A DNA stretch of 64,000 bases from UBA1660 sp964462035 (GTDB taxonomy: Bacteria; Myxococcota_A; Polyangia; Polyangiales; Houyiibacteriaceae). Below, piece after piece: positions 35,425 to 43,738 of this stretch. A program made the translations under genes and the position numbers. The notes under the pieces were generated by a model that saw nothing but the letters and a program-made list of their open reading frames with translations, had not been told where the DNA came from and made no database searches. The stretch is from NCBI GenBank assembly GCA_964462035.1, contig CAYXAP010000005.1, forward strand, positions 1 through 64,000, read 5' to 3'. Position 1 is the stretch's first letter. Each line of letters begins with the position of its first letter.

Positions 35425-37029
35425 ATGAGCTTCTTGGACTGGTTTCGACGTGCCCCTCGATCCTTCGAGGAGCTCCGTGCGCCATGGGGGGACCGGCCGT
35501 CCATCTACGAGTTCCTCCGCGACGCCGCGGGCCCGGATGGGGCGCTCCCCGACGACTGTGAGCTGCCCGATACCCCGGAACCCGACGGTGGCCTCCAGTG
35601 GGCACCCGGGGCGCTCGACGGGGTGATGTCACACCACGTGAACGCGGAGTCGAGCGCGCAACGCGCCGCGCCGATCGCCGAGCTCGTCGCGGCGCTGACT
35701 CGCGAGCCGAAGGACGAGACACTGAGCGCCCTGCAGGAAAGCGTCGCCGAAGGACCGCTGCTCGACTGCGTCGACGAGCTGGTGAGCGCCATCTCGTCGA
35801 TCGATGGCCTCGATGCCGGCCGGGTGCACGACCTCGGTCATTTTCTCGCGACCCGCGCGGCCGACCGCGAGATGGTCAAGCTGGGCGCCATGCTCCTCGG
35901 GCTCGTCGAGGGCCCCGACGACCGCGAGGTGCTCCTGACCCTCGGCGCCCACGACGAGCTGGCCCTCTTCGCGATCGTCGCGATGGTGAACCGGCCCGAC
36001 CTGAGCGAGCGCGATCTGTGGGCTCTCGCCCGCCGAGCGAGAGGGTGGGGGCGGATCCAGGCCGTCGAGCGATTGAGCGACACCAGCGACCCGGTCATCC
36101 ACGGGTGGATGCTGCGCGAGGGGTTCCGCAACTCGGTGATGGACGAGTATCTCGCCCACGTCTGCGCGACGACCGGCCGGCTGGCGCACGCCCTCGAGGG
36201 AGACGTCGACGACGCGCTGCTCGCTGGGGCCGCGGGGCTCTTCGAGGCGCTGGTCAATGGCGGACCCGCGCCCGACCTCACCGACTACGACGAGGGGGCG
36301 GAAGCCGCCGAGCGCTTCCTCGATCACGTCGCCGCGCGCGCGGAGGCGGGCGACTTCGAGCTCGCTTGGCTCGGGGGCGCGGTCGCCCTGCGCGACTTCG
36401 TCGTCGGCGATCGGAACTGGTCGCCGCTCGAGGCCATCGGGTGGACGCCCGAGCATCGCGAGGGGTTGGCGAAGGTCGCTGCGGCCATCCTTTCCCGCCC
36501 CGAGTGGGAAGCGGCGATCGACCGCGCCCTCGACTCGGAGGCCGACCGTTGGCGGGGCGAGACCCTCGCCCGGATGCTCGGGGTCGACACCTTCGAGCGG
36601 CTGATGGCGCGCCTCGAGCGCGACCCGGTCGACGGCGGTGCCTGGTTCGATGTCATGCGCCAGATCGACTCTCCGGAGCGGCTCGAGCGCGCGCTCGCCG
36701 TCGCCGAGCAGCTCCCGCTCGAGGCCATCGCGACAGGCGCCGCCGAAGAGCTCGGTCTGGGCCCCGACTACGCCGCCCATGGCTGTCTGGACATGATCCT
36801 CCAGGACCTCGGCGCCTTCCCCGGCCAGGGCTGGCGGCTCGTCGACGCGGCGCTCCGGAGTCCGGTCACGCGCAATCGAAACATGGCGATCCGCGCGCTG
36901 GCCGCCTGGCCGAGGACCGATTGGCCGGCGGCCGCCGAGGCCGCTCTCGAGGCGGCGCGCGACGCCGAACCCTCGGCGGATGTCCGCGCACGGATCGAGG
37001 CCACGCTCGAGGGGCGCCCGCTGGACTGA
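35425..37029 (+). CDS. Large helical-repeat protein, unknown
   Basis: A 534-residue acidic protein with no signal or transmembrane segment. The ATG at 35425 is taken because it opens a sensible N-terminus (MSFLDWFRRAPRSFEELR); an ATG at 35401 is possible. The chain looks like serial short helices (VERLSDTSDPVIHGWMLREG, ALAAWPRTDWPAAAEAALEAA), compatible with a HEAT-like or Armadillo-like solenoid, but no repeat is regular enough to assign. Function unknown, probably cytosolic scaffold or sensor. The next gene follows after 56 bp. Confidence 0.68.
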   Translation: MSFLDWFRRAPRSFEELRAPWGDRPSIYEFLRDAAGPDGALPDDCELPDTPEPDGGLQWAPGALDGVMSHHVNAESSAQRAAPIAELVAALTREPKDETLSALQESVAEGPLLDCVDELVSAISSIDGLDAGRVHDLGHFLATRAADREMVKLGAMLLGLVEGPDDREVLLTLGAHDELALFAIVAMVNRPDLSERDLWALARRARGWGRIQAVERLSDTSDPVIHGWMLREGFRNSVMDEYLAHVCATTGRLAHALEGDVDDALLAGAAGLFEALVNGGPAPDLTDYDEGAEAAERFLDHVAARAEAGDFELAWLGGAVALRDFVVGDRNWSPLEAIGWTPEHREGLAKVAAAILSRPEWEAAIDRALDSEADRWRGETLARMLGVDTFERLMARLERDPVDGGAWFDVMRQIDSPERLERALAVAEQLPLEAIATGAAEELGLGPDYAAHGCLDMILQDLGAFPGQGWRLVDAALRSPVTRNRNMAIRALAAWPRTDWPAAAEAALEAARDAEPSADVRARIEATLEGRPLD

Positions 37030-37085
37030 GCGCTTCGGGAACCACCCCGGGAAGGAATTCGCTCGACGCGCGTTCGGTGGCCGTG

Positions 37086-38174
37086 ATGCGGCGATGGTGG
37101 CTCCTTGCGCTCCCTCCGGCGGTGGTTCTCCTCCTCCTGTGGCCGCCCTTTGCTTTCGAGGCGCGCCTCGCGATGCCGCTGCGTGGGATCCCTGGTGGCG
37201 TCGCGTTCGCGATGCCCCCGGCGCCGTTGCTCGTAGGGCTCGGGGCCGCCGCGGCTCTCGCCTTGGGATTGCATCGTCGAGCGTTCGATCGTTGGCGTCC
37301 GCTCCTGGTGGTGCTCTGCGGCGTGCCTCTGCTCGTGTCGTTGCCCGCCGCGTGGGGATCGAGCCCGGCCGAGCTCCACTCGGCCATCGCACGGGCGGCC
37401 GCCGATGGTACGACTCACCTGTGGGCTTCGCTGACCGTGGCTGCGCTCCTCGCGGCGCTCGCTGTGGGGCTCGTCGGCCACCGAATCATCGATTGGCGTG
37501 CGACCCCCGAACGCGCGTCGCTTCGGCCGGCGCGCGCGCTCGTCGCAGCGCTGCTCGGCAGCGCGTTCGTCCTGCTGATCCTCCGGACCTCGACTGGCGT
37601 CGACTTCCTCTCCTCGTGGGCGCGCTGGGGCGCCATCGGTGTCGCCATGGCCGCGAGCGTTCTCGTCGCGCTCACGCCGGGCGAGAACGACGGAACGGAG
37701 CCCGCGGTACACGCCCTGCTCTTCGCATGCGTCGGTGTCAGCCTGCTCGCTCAGCGAGAGTACGTCGCTGCGCTGGCGGCCGGCACCCTCGCCCACGTCG
37801 ATCCCTTCCTGGATCCGGCGCCCTACGAACACTCGCTCCGAGAGATCGCGTGGGCCGTGGAGCCTCGGGAGCGCTACGGCTGGCTGCTCGGTCTGCTTCC
37901 ATCCGTCGTGCTCGGAGGTTGGCTCCGGGCCCCTCGCCGAGCAGCGTTGCCGGCCGCGTTGGCGCTCGGGCTACTCGGTATGGGCCTCGGCGTCTCTCGG
38001 CAGCTCGACCTCCGAGCCGCGCGCATCGCTGGAGATGCCGGTTCCTCGGCGACCGAGCCCGCCGGGGCACTCTTCCAATGGTCCCGCCGAGCCATCCCGC
38101 GCTCCGTCCCTTGGCTCGAGGCCATGCAATCGACCGAACCCGTTCGCTGCGCGGTGTGGACCTCACCCGAGTGA
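37086..38174 (+). CDS. Polytopic membrane protein, unknown
   Basis: A 362-residue integral membrane protein with about seven or eight hydrophobic helices (for example LLALPPAVVLLLLWPP, LVGLGAAAALALGL, LTVAALLAALAVGLVG, LVAALLGSAFVLLIL). There is a non-hydrophobic C-terminal tail of about 50 residues. The ATG at 37086 is preceded by an overlapping GTG (37083). No transporter signature is recognisable. The long frame upstream of the ATG is a shadow of the preceding gene and is excluded. Confidence 0.68.
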   Translation: MRRWWLLALPPAVVLLLLWPPFAFEARLAMPLRGIPGGVAFAMPPAPLLVGLGAAAALALGLHRRAFDRWRPLLVVLCGVPLLVSLPAAWGSSPAELHSAIARAAADGTTHLWASLTVAALLAALAVGLVGHRIIDWRATPERASLRPARALVAALLGSAFVLLILRTSTGVDFLSSWARWGAIGVAMAASVLVALTPGENDGTEPAVHALLFACVGVSLLAQREYVAALAAGTLAHVDPFLDPAPYEHSLREIAWAVEPRERYGWLLGLLPSVVLGGWLRAPRRAALPAALALGLLGMGLGVSRQLDLRAARIAGDAGSSATEPAGALFQWSRRAIPRSVPWLEAMQSTEPVRCAVWTSPE

Positions 38175-38212
38175 CGGGACCGAGAGCCGGGAAGAGCTGC
38201 GTCACCGCGCCG

Positions 38213-38218
38213 TATCAC
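38213..38218 (+). promoter_or_regulatory. Putative -10 element, leaderless start
   Basis: TATCAC ends 6 nt before the ATG at 38225. The intervening GGGAGT is too close to the ATG to act as a normal ribosome-binding site. Confidence 0.35.
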
Positions 38219-38224
38219 GGGAGT

Positions 38225-38998
38225 ATGCGGACTGCTTCGATCCTGGCCTTCGTGCTCTTCTGTGCCTGCGGTGACGACGGCCGGGGCGGCACCCGCCCCG
38301 GCGTCGACGGCGGCGTTCTCCCCGGCACCGACGCCCAGGTGCCGCCGGGCACCGATGGCGGGCCGGGGTCCGATGCCCAGGTGCCTCCTGGCACCGACGG
38401 CGGCCCTCGCCCCGACGGCGGACCCACCCCGGACCCGATCGACTTCTGCCAGCTCGGGTGCTCCACCGGCGCCGACTGTGGGTCGGCTTCCGCGGCCTTC
38501 GACGCCGACAACTACGCGTGCGAGTCGGGGGTGTGCCGTTACACGGGCTGCAACTCGGACGCGGAGTGCGAGAGCACCTTCATGAGCACCGGTTACGTGT
38601 GCCGGGACCTGGCAGGCCAGCCAACCTGTCAGCAAGCCTGCTCGACCGCCGGCGACTGCGCGACGGCCAGCGCTGCCTTCGACGCCGACAACTACGAGTG
38701 CGACGCCGGCGTGTGCCGCTACACCGGCTGCAACTCCGACAGCGAGTGCGCCAGCACCTACATGGACTCGCGCTACGGATGCCGCGAGGCAGAGGTGCCC
38801 GACACGGGGGTGCCCATCCCCACCGCCACCCGCAACTGCGTGCTCACCTGCGCGACCGCCAGCGACTGCTCGACCGCGAGCGCGGCCTTCGACGCCGACA
38901 ATTACGAGTGCGACGCCGGCGTCTGCCGCTACCGCGGCTGCAACGACGACGGCGAGTGCTCCAGCACCTTCATGGACGCCCGCTACGTCTGCCGTTGA
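38225..38998 (+). CDS. Cysteine-rich triple-repeat lipoprotein
   Basis: A 257-residue lipoprotein (lipobox FCAC, about residue 15). A linker of tandem PPGTDGGP/VPPGTD repeats (about residues 25-65) leads into three near-identical units of about 55 residues. Each has the pattern C-T--DC-[ST]ASAAFDADNYECD-GVCRY-GCN-D-ECSSTFM--RY-CR, with six cysteines per unit. The repetition at DNA level indicates recent internal duplication. The disulfide-rich units are likely extracellular; function unknown. It follows the membrane protein by 50 bp and has its own putative promoter. Confidence 0.78.
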   Translation: MRTASILAFVLFCACGDDGRGGTRPGVDGGVLPGTDAQVPPGTDGGPGSDAQVPPGTDGGPRPDGGPTPDPIDFCQLGCSTGADCGSASAAFDADNYACESGVCRYTGCNSDAECESTFMSTGYVCRDLAGQPTCQQACSTAGDCATASAAFDADNYECDAGVCRYTGCNSDSECASTYMDSRYGCREAEVPDTGVPIPTATRNCVLTCATASDCSTASAAFDADNYECDAGVCRYRGCNDDGECSSTFMDARYVCR

Positions 38999-39003
38999 TC
39001 CTG

Positions 39004-39031
39004 TTGACCCGGGCGCGCGCTCACCTACTCT
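39004..39031 (+). promoter_or_regulatory. Putative promoter with leaderless GTG start
   Basis: TTGACC, a 16-nt spacer and TACTCT are followed after 6 nt by the GTG at 39038. The predicted transcription start coincides with the start codon. The -35 matches consensus at five of six positions, making this the best-supported leaderless example in the window. Confidence 0.5.
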
Positions 39032-39037
39032 CGCGCC

Positions 39038-39460
39038 GTGCGCGTTCTGCTCGTGGTCTCGCTTCTCCTGCTGGCCTGTGATTCGCCGTCGGCGACGACG
39101 CCCCACGCGCGAATCGAACGCTTCACCGGCTGCCCGGTGCCCTCGACCGCCGTTCAGCTGCACGACCATATCGGTGGCGATGCCTCCGAGGCGGTGACCC
39201 ACGCGAAGCTGGTGCTGCCCAAGGACGAGATCCGCGAGTTCCTCCGCGCATGCGGCACCAGCGTCGACGCGCTCGAGCCCGCCTACGACGCGAGCGAGCT
39301 CCGGCCCGAGACGGAGCTCGACTTCTGGACCGTCCCCGATCGGCAGGTGATCCGCGGCGGCGAACGAACCCGCGACGGCACTCGTACCGTGCTGATCCTC
39401 CACGAGCGAGACACGGACGTCGCCGTCTACCTCTACGCCCGCCGCGCGGGCACTCCGTAG
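39038..39460 (+). CDS. Small lipoprotein, unknown
   Basis: A 140-residue lipoprotein with GTG start and lipobox LLLAC (about Cys14). The mature part is mainly beta with a helical LPKDEIREFLRACG segment; two more cysteines (TGC, ACG) could pair. No family recognised. The start is supported by a promoter-like TTGACC/TACTCT pair placing transcription initiation on the GTG. Confidence 0.7.
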   Translation: MRVLLVVSLLLLACDSPSATTPHARIERFTGCPVPSTAVQLHDHIGGDASEAVTHAKLVLPKDEIREFLRACGTSVDALEPAYDASELRPETELDFWTVPDRQVIRGGERTRDGTRTVLILHERDTDVAVYLYARRAGTP

Positions 39461-39507
39461 CGAGTCGGCCGTTGCGTCCGCCGACTGGCGCTCCGATTCC
39501 ACACGAG

Positions 39508-39513
39508 TAGCGT
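39508..39513 (+). promoter_or_regulatory. Putative -10 element, leaderless start
   Basis: TAGCGT ends 6 nt before the GTG at 39520. The same hexamer lies before the start at 1855. Confidence 0.45.
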
Positions 39514-39519
39514 TCGCGC

Positions 39520-40095
39520 GTGGCCAGCCCCGAGCATACCCACCTGGTGAAGGGCAACGTCTTCGTGACGGTGCGGGAGTGGCTCGTGCAGGAGCACGGC
39601 GCAGACGCCTACGAGCAACTGCTCGAAGCGATGCCGGTGGCCCACGCGCGAGAGGTGGCCGATCCGATCCCGTCGACGTGGCATCCAGAGGCCATCCACC
39701 AGTCCATGCTCCACGGGTTGCACGCGGTCTTCTGCGGGCGCGACCCGCGACGCTACCAGGAGGCGATCGCCGCGCTGACGATCCTCGGGGTGCACAAGTT
39801 CGCGCGGCTGGTGCTGCAGATGAGCTCGAACGCTTTCGTCCTGCGTCGGCTGCCGACCCTCTGGCGGATCATTCGGCGAGGACCCGCGACGACCGAGGTC
39901 GTGCAGGAGGGGGAGCTCACGCAGATCCGCTACGGAGCGTTCCCCTTCTACGAGGACGAGCTCTATCGCAGCTACATCCTCGGCGTGCTCACGGGCATCG
40001 TCCGGATCAGCGCCGGGGCCGACCCGGAGGTCCAGGTCGTGAGTCACGGCGCCGACCGAATGCTCGTCGAGCTCCGGCTGCCGTCGGGCGCCTGA
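39520..40095 (+). CDS. Myxobacterial DUF2378/TIGR02265-like protein
   Basis: A 191-residue protein with no signal. The N-terminal VKGNVFVTVREWLVQEHG followed by YEQLLEAMP, and the later LPTLWRIIRRGP and YRSYILGVLTGIVRISAG segments, resemble the myxobacteria-enriched TIGR02265/DUF2378 group and the related H-NOX-like helical fold. No heme-binding His/YxSxR set is evident. The GTG start is supported by a TAGCGT hexamer 6 nt upstream. Stop-to-stop spacing with the convergent phosphatase gene is 3 nt. Family assignment is tentative; function unknown. Confidence 0.6.
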   Translation: MASPEHTHLVKGNVFVTVREWLVQEHGADAYEQLLEAMPVAHAREVADPIPSTWHPEAIHQSMLHGLHAVFCGRDPRRYQEAIAALTILGVHKFARLVLQMSSNAFVLRRLPTLWRIIRRGPATTEVVQEGELTQIRYGAFPFYEDELYRSYILGVLTGIVRISAGADPEVQVVSHGADRMLVELRLPSGA

Positions 40096-40098
40096 CCG

Positions 40099-41493
40099 CT
40101 AGGCGGGGCACCAGTATCGGCGGAACACGCTCCCGAGGTCGTTCAGCTCGGCTTCGAGGGCGACCGCGCTCTCTCCGGTCGCTTCGGACCGGAGCCGCTC
40201 CACGATCCGCGACCGCTCCTCGGTCTCGTCGCTGATCTGCATCGCGCAGCGCATCAGCGCCCACACTCGTCGACCGGCGTCCGGCTCGCGGACGATCAGG
40301 TCCAGGTCGATGGGAATCGCCTGCCATGGCTCCGGGTCCAACACCACGAAGAGGTCGAGCGCGGGGGCGTAGCCCGCGTTCGCGACCCGAGTGAGCTGGC
40401 CGACGGCGCGCAGTCGCTCGGCTTCGGAGAGATGCCGATAGTACTGACTCGGCTGCTTCAGTCGGGACCCGCGGGTGCGACCGCCAAAGAGCTGGGAGAC
40501 GATCCCCCACCCATCGTCCATCGGGTGGAGGAACATTCGAGGCAAACGGACGCCAGCGACGCGGAGCGTCTCGATCGTGGCCTGCATCGCCACCGCTTGC
40601 TCATCGGTGAGCGGGATGCGGGGCCGCTTGATCGCGACTCGTCGGGTCGCGCCACTCGTCAGCTTCAGTCGGCCCAGCAGCACCGAGGCCGTGCCGCCCC
40701 GCGCGAGCACGTGCGGCTCCCCGTCGTCTCCCCGCATCGGCCACACTCGCTGCACCTCGGCGAGCCAGGGCCACTCGCTCCGTGGCGGCTCTTCGGTCGA
40801 GGCGGGCAGCGCTGCGTTCGATGCGAGTCGACGCGCGAAGCGAATCGCGTAGGCCATCTGCTCCACGGTGTCGGGGCCACAGCGTCGGTGGCGCCGGAAG
40901 CGTCGGATGGCCTCGACCGGCTCCAGACCTGCGAGCACCATCAGACTCGCCACGAACATGCCCGTGCGACCGCAGCCGGCGATGCAGTGGACCAACACGC
41001 GCTCGCCCGCACGGAGCGCGGCGTCGATCGCCGCGACCGTGTCGTCGAAGCCTTCATCCGTCGCCGGCAGCTGGTGGTCGAGGATGTCGACCTGATGGAA
41101 GCGCTCGCCGAAGCGCTCTCGCGCGGCCGGGAGATAGCCGTCGACCTGATGGAGCTGCTCGAGGGGCTCCGTCGGCACCAGGCATACGATGTGGTCGACC
41201 CCCTCCCGCTCGAGCGCGTCGAGATCTTCGAGCACGTAGTGTCCGCCGCGCGCCGGACAGCGGCTGGCGAAGACCATCCCCGGCCGGTCGGGGATCGGCA
41301 CGGGCACCATGAAGAAGGGCATCGGCGCGTTCCGGAGCATGACCATCTCGGGTCGCGCCGGTTCGTCGGGCTGCCGCTTCAGCAGGCCCTGGAGCTCCGG
41401 GTGCTCGGCCACGATCGCCGCGACCTCGGCCTCGACGGATGGCTGCGGCAGGTAGGCGCCGAACCGCTCCTTCGCCCTGTCGCGCACGCCCAC
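40099..41493 (-). CDS. Dual-specificity phosphatase fused to kinase-like domain
   Basis: A 464-residue protein. Residues about 60-225 are a cysteine-based phosphatase: P-loop HCIAGCGRTG with Cys170 and Arg176, and a general-acid loop (DILDHQLPATDEG, Asp near 139). Residues about 258-420 resemble a degenerate protein kinase: a glycine-rich HVLARGGTASVLLGR, then VAIKRP with Lys289, and a later LDLFVVLDP and IPIDLDLI segment that could match the catalytic/metal region. No HRD is seen, so it may be a pseudokinase; that identification is inference from spacing. The GTG start lies 5 nt after a TACGGC hexamer. It could dephosphorylate targets of the many local kinases. Confidence 0.75.
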   Translation of the reverse strand: MGVRDRAKERFGAYLPQPSVEAEVAAIVAEHPELQGLLKRQPDEPARPEMVMLRNAPMPFFMVPVPIPDRPGMVFASRCPARGGHYVLEDLDALEREGVDHIVCLVPTEPLEQLHQVDGYLPAARERFGERFHQVDILDHQLPATDEGFDDTVAAIDAALRAGERVLVHCIAGCGRTGMFVASLMVLAGLEPVEAIRRFRRHRRCGPDTVEQMAYAIRFARRLASNAALPASTEEPPRSEWPWLAEVQRVWPMRGDDGEPHVLARGGTASVLLGRLKLTSGATRRVAIKRPRIPLTDEQAVAMQATIETLRVAGVRLPRMFLHPMDDGWGIVSQLFGGRTRGSRLKQPSQYYRHLSEAERLRAVGQLTRVANAGYAPALDLFVVLDPEPWQAIPIDLDLIVREPDAGRRVWALMRCAMQISDETEERSRIVERLRSEATGESAVALEAELNDLGSVFRRYWCPA

Positions 41494-41531
41494 CCGGAGC
41501 CGTACGGCAGCGCGCGCCGATCGTTGAGGCG

Positions 41532-41819
41532 TCAGTCGTCCAGCGTCTTCTTCAGCTCGGCCAGCTCGCGGTCGATGGCCTTCGCCTCCGCACGCTTCGC
41601 CTTCTCCTTGGCCTTCGCCGCGCGCGTCGCTTCCTTCTTCGCCAGCTTCGCCCGCCGAGCGGCTTCCTTGGCGGCGCGCTTCTCGGCCCTGGCGCGCTCC
41701 TTCGGGCTCAGCGGCGGCTCCTGGGTCTTCGCCTCCTCCTCGCGAAGGTGCTCGATCCCCTCCTTCGCGGCGGTGCGACCGACCTCCCAGCCGATCCCTT
41801 GGAGGATGTAGCGGAGCAT
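41532..41819 (-). CDS. Small Ala/Lys-rich coiled-coil protein
   Basis: A 95-residue protein. A hydrophobic N-terminal stretch (MLRYILQGIGWEVG) is followed by an uninterrupted charged helix rich in Ala, Lys, Glu and Arg (KRAAKEAARRAKLAKKEA), very likely a coiled coil. The ATG at 41819 is preferred to a GTG two codons upstream. No family is recognised. It lies 38 bp upstream of the phosphatase gene on the same strand and could be co-transcribed. Confidence 0.6.
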   Translation of the reverse strand: MLRYILQGIGWEVGRTAAKEGIEHLREEEAKTQEPPLSPKERARAEKRAAKEAARRAKLAKKEATRAAKAKEKAKRAEAKAIDRELAELKKTLDD

Positions 41820-41860
41820 GCCCACGGAACTCCCTACGGCGGAGCTCGCGCCGGTCTTCC

Positions 41861-42562
41861 CTACCAGGGCAGCTCTTCGCCGTTGGCGTGCCAGAACACC
41901 CCGGTGTGCTCCATGTCCAGGTCGTCGATCCGGTCGAGGAGCATCGTGGCGGCTTCCGCCGGGGTCACGTGCCCACTGTTTCCGGTCATCTCGGTCTTCA
42001 CGTAGCCCGGGTGGAGCAGGGCCACGGCGATCTGCCGCTCCGCTAGATCGCGCGCCAGGCTCATGCCGGCGGCGTTCACAGCCGCCTTGCTCATCCGGTA
42101 GCCATAGGAGCCGCCCGATTCGTTGTCGGCGATGGAGCCCATTCGGCTGGTGAGGATGGCGAGCTTGCCTCCGTCGGCCAACCGGTGGTGGATGCCCGCC
42201 GCGACGCGGAGCGGCCCGATGGCGTTGACCTCGAGCTGACGGCGGATGGCGTCGAAGTCCGGGTCGGCCAGGGAGGTCCGCTTCAGGATGCCGGCGTTGA
42301 TGATCAGCCGGTCGAGCGTGACCCCCTCGAGCGAGCCGTCGAGGTGCTCGATGTCATCGTCCTTCGTGACGTCGACGCCCTCGATCACGCGGACCACGCC
42401 GAGCTCGTTCAGCGTGTCGCTCGGTTTCCGCGTCGTGGCGTAGACCTTCTGTCCGCGCGCCTTGGCCCCGCGCGCGAGCTCGAGGCCGATGCCCCGGTTC
42501 GCTCCGATGACGAGCGTGCGAATGGTGTCCTTGCTGGAGGCGACGGCTTCGGGCGTGAGCAT
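41861..42562 (-). CDS. Short-chain dehydrogenase/reductase
   Basis: A 233-residue classical SDR. The N-terminal GANRGIG (about residues 20-26) is the dinucleotide-binding loop, IINAG the strand-4 motif, and LTSRMGSI with YGYRMSKAA supplies the Ser, Tyr and Lys catalytic residues. HPGYVKTEM follows. The charged residue pattern does not settle NAD versus NADP. The ATG at 42562 is used; the frame upstream belongs to an overlapping shadow. Substrate unknown. It ends 41 bp before the coiled-coil gene. Confidence 0.9.
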   Translation of the reverse strand: MLTPEAVASSKDTIRTLVIGANRGIGLELARGAKARGQKVYATTRKPSDTLNELGVVRVIEGVDVTKDDDIEHLDGSLEGVTLDRLIINAGILKRTSLADPDFDAIRRQLEVNAIGPLRVAAGIHHRLADGGKLAILTSRMGSIADNESGGSYGYRMSKAAVNAAGMSLARDLAERQIAVALLHPGYVKTEMTGNSGHVTPAEAATMLLDRIDDLDMEHTGVFWHANGEELPW

Positions 42563-42605
42563 GGGATGATGATGTCGGATCCCGCGGCCGTTCGTAACCC
42601 TCGAG

Positions 42606-43382
42606 TCAGTGCAGCTCCGCGAAGGGGTCGTCGCCGCCCGCGAGCTCCGCGGCGGTCTCGGCGGTGCGGATGTTGGCCAACTCGAAGCCGAGCGGGCCCA
42701 TCTCGTGCTCGGTCGCGATGGCCACGCCCTCTTCGGTGGTCTCCCACTTCCCCCAGCTGGCCTCGACGCCGCCGACCGGGATGATCGAGACCCACATCTG
42801 CCAATGGGTCGGGCGCGCATCCGAATCGAGGTGCCAGAGATAGCCGTCGCCGGGCGTCGCGCCGCCGGACGAGTACTCGATGTAGAGCGAGTTCTCGATC
42901 ACCTTCCGAGTGACCCCCTCATCGAAGAACGAGCGGAAGGGGTAGAGCCAGAAGGTGTCGTTGATGTGCCGGCCCCACGCGTCTTCACGCAGTGCGTCGG
43001 CCTCGTCGCCCCGCACGACGCGACCGTCGACCTTCACGACCCCGGATCGGTCACCGAGGCGCAACCAGACCTCGGTCTCGCCGGCGTCGCTCGCGCCGCC
43101 TGGGCTCGGCAGGTCACCCCAGGTCACATAGGCGTAGCCACGTTCCCGGTCCCAGAGGTGGCGGTTGGTACCCGCGAAGTCGAAGGTGACCGCCCCGAGC
43201 TCTTCCCAGCCCTCGTGGCCCACGGCGCTCTGGACGCGGCGGGCGAGGGCGTCGGCGACTGCGCCCGTCTGGCCGCCCTCGGGGCGAGGCTCGTTCGCGA
43301 TGAAGCCCCAGACCACGACCGCGACCACGAGCACCAGCACCGCGACGAAGAGCCACTTCGCCACCTTCTTCAAGCGCGTCAT
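42606..43382 (-). CDS. Membrane-anchored exported protein, unknown
   Basis: A 258-residue protein with a single N-terminal transmembrane helix (KWLFVAVLVLVVAVVVWGF) after MTRLKKVA. The periplasmic part has beta-rich segments (EELGAVTFDFAGTNRHLWD, WLRLGDRSGVVKVDG, YLWHLDSDARPTHWQMWVS) suggestive of a LolA-like or lipid-binding sheet, but this is not firm. The ATG at 43382 is chosen; the frame runs further upstream only through the palindromic repeat. It precedes the SDR gene by 43 bp. Confidence 0.65.
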   Translation of the reverse strand: MTRLKKVAKWLFVAVLVLVVAVVVWGFIANEPRPEGGQTGAVADALARRVQSAVGHEGWEELGAVTFDFAGTNRHLWDRERGYAYVTWGDLPSPGGASDAGETEVWLRLGDRSGVVKVDGRVVRGDEADALREDAWGRHINDTFWLYPFRSFFDEGVTRKVIENSLYIEYSSGGATPGDGYLWHLDSDARPTHWQMWVSIIPVGGVEASWGKWETTEEGVAIATEHEMGPLGFELANIRTAETAAELAGGDDPFAELH

Positions 43383-43684
43383 GGCCCTTGGACGTTGGGG
43401 CACCGTCAGCGTGACGGACTGCTTCTTCCGTGAACCACGTTCCCCCACTTCCATCATCCACTGTTCCCTTTCGGTCATTGCCTCGCGCAGAGCCGCAGAG
43501 CCGCAGAGCTCGCAGAGGAACGAACCGGGTGGAATCTCGATCTCGGCCCGGACGTGGGCCGCAACCGCATCGTCCGACGAGTCAGCTCCTCGATCCCATT
43601 CGTTCTCGTCTTCTCTGCGTCCTCTGCGGCTCTGCGGCTCTGCGTGAGGCAAAAGCTGAAACCGGGAAGAGTGGGAGACGGAAC
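43383..43684. repeat. Intergenic large palindromic repeat element
   Basis: Most of this gene-free stretch is an imperfect palindrome. Two 40-bp arms at 43481-43520 and 43611-43650 are near-identical inverted copies rich in CGCAGAGCCGCAGAG. Weaker symmetry extends outward to about 43455 and 43676 and inward toward the centre. Translations of either strand give AEPQSRR and LRLCGSAALREA-like strings, the familiar false peptides of widespread CTCTGCGTC-type intergenic repeats in environmental bacteria. It lacks a transposase and is best described as a MITE- or REP-like element. The part next to the gene at 43382 may also hold its promoter. Confidence 0.7.
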
Positions 43685-43717
43685 GAAAAACGCCGGCCCC
43701 GCGCTGCGGGACCGGCG
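43685..43717 (-). terminator. Rho-independent terminator
   Basis: On the minus strand a 12-bp GC-rich stem (one mismatch, GCGC-like loop) is followed directly by TTTTT. It lies about 20 bp beyond the stop of the cysteine-rich lipoprotein gene at 43739 and is the clearest intrinsic terminator in the window. Confidence 0.75.
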
Positions 43718-43738
43718 CCTTCCGAGGCGAGCCGAAGC

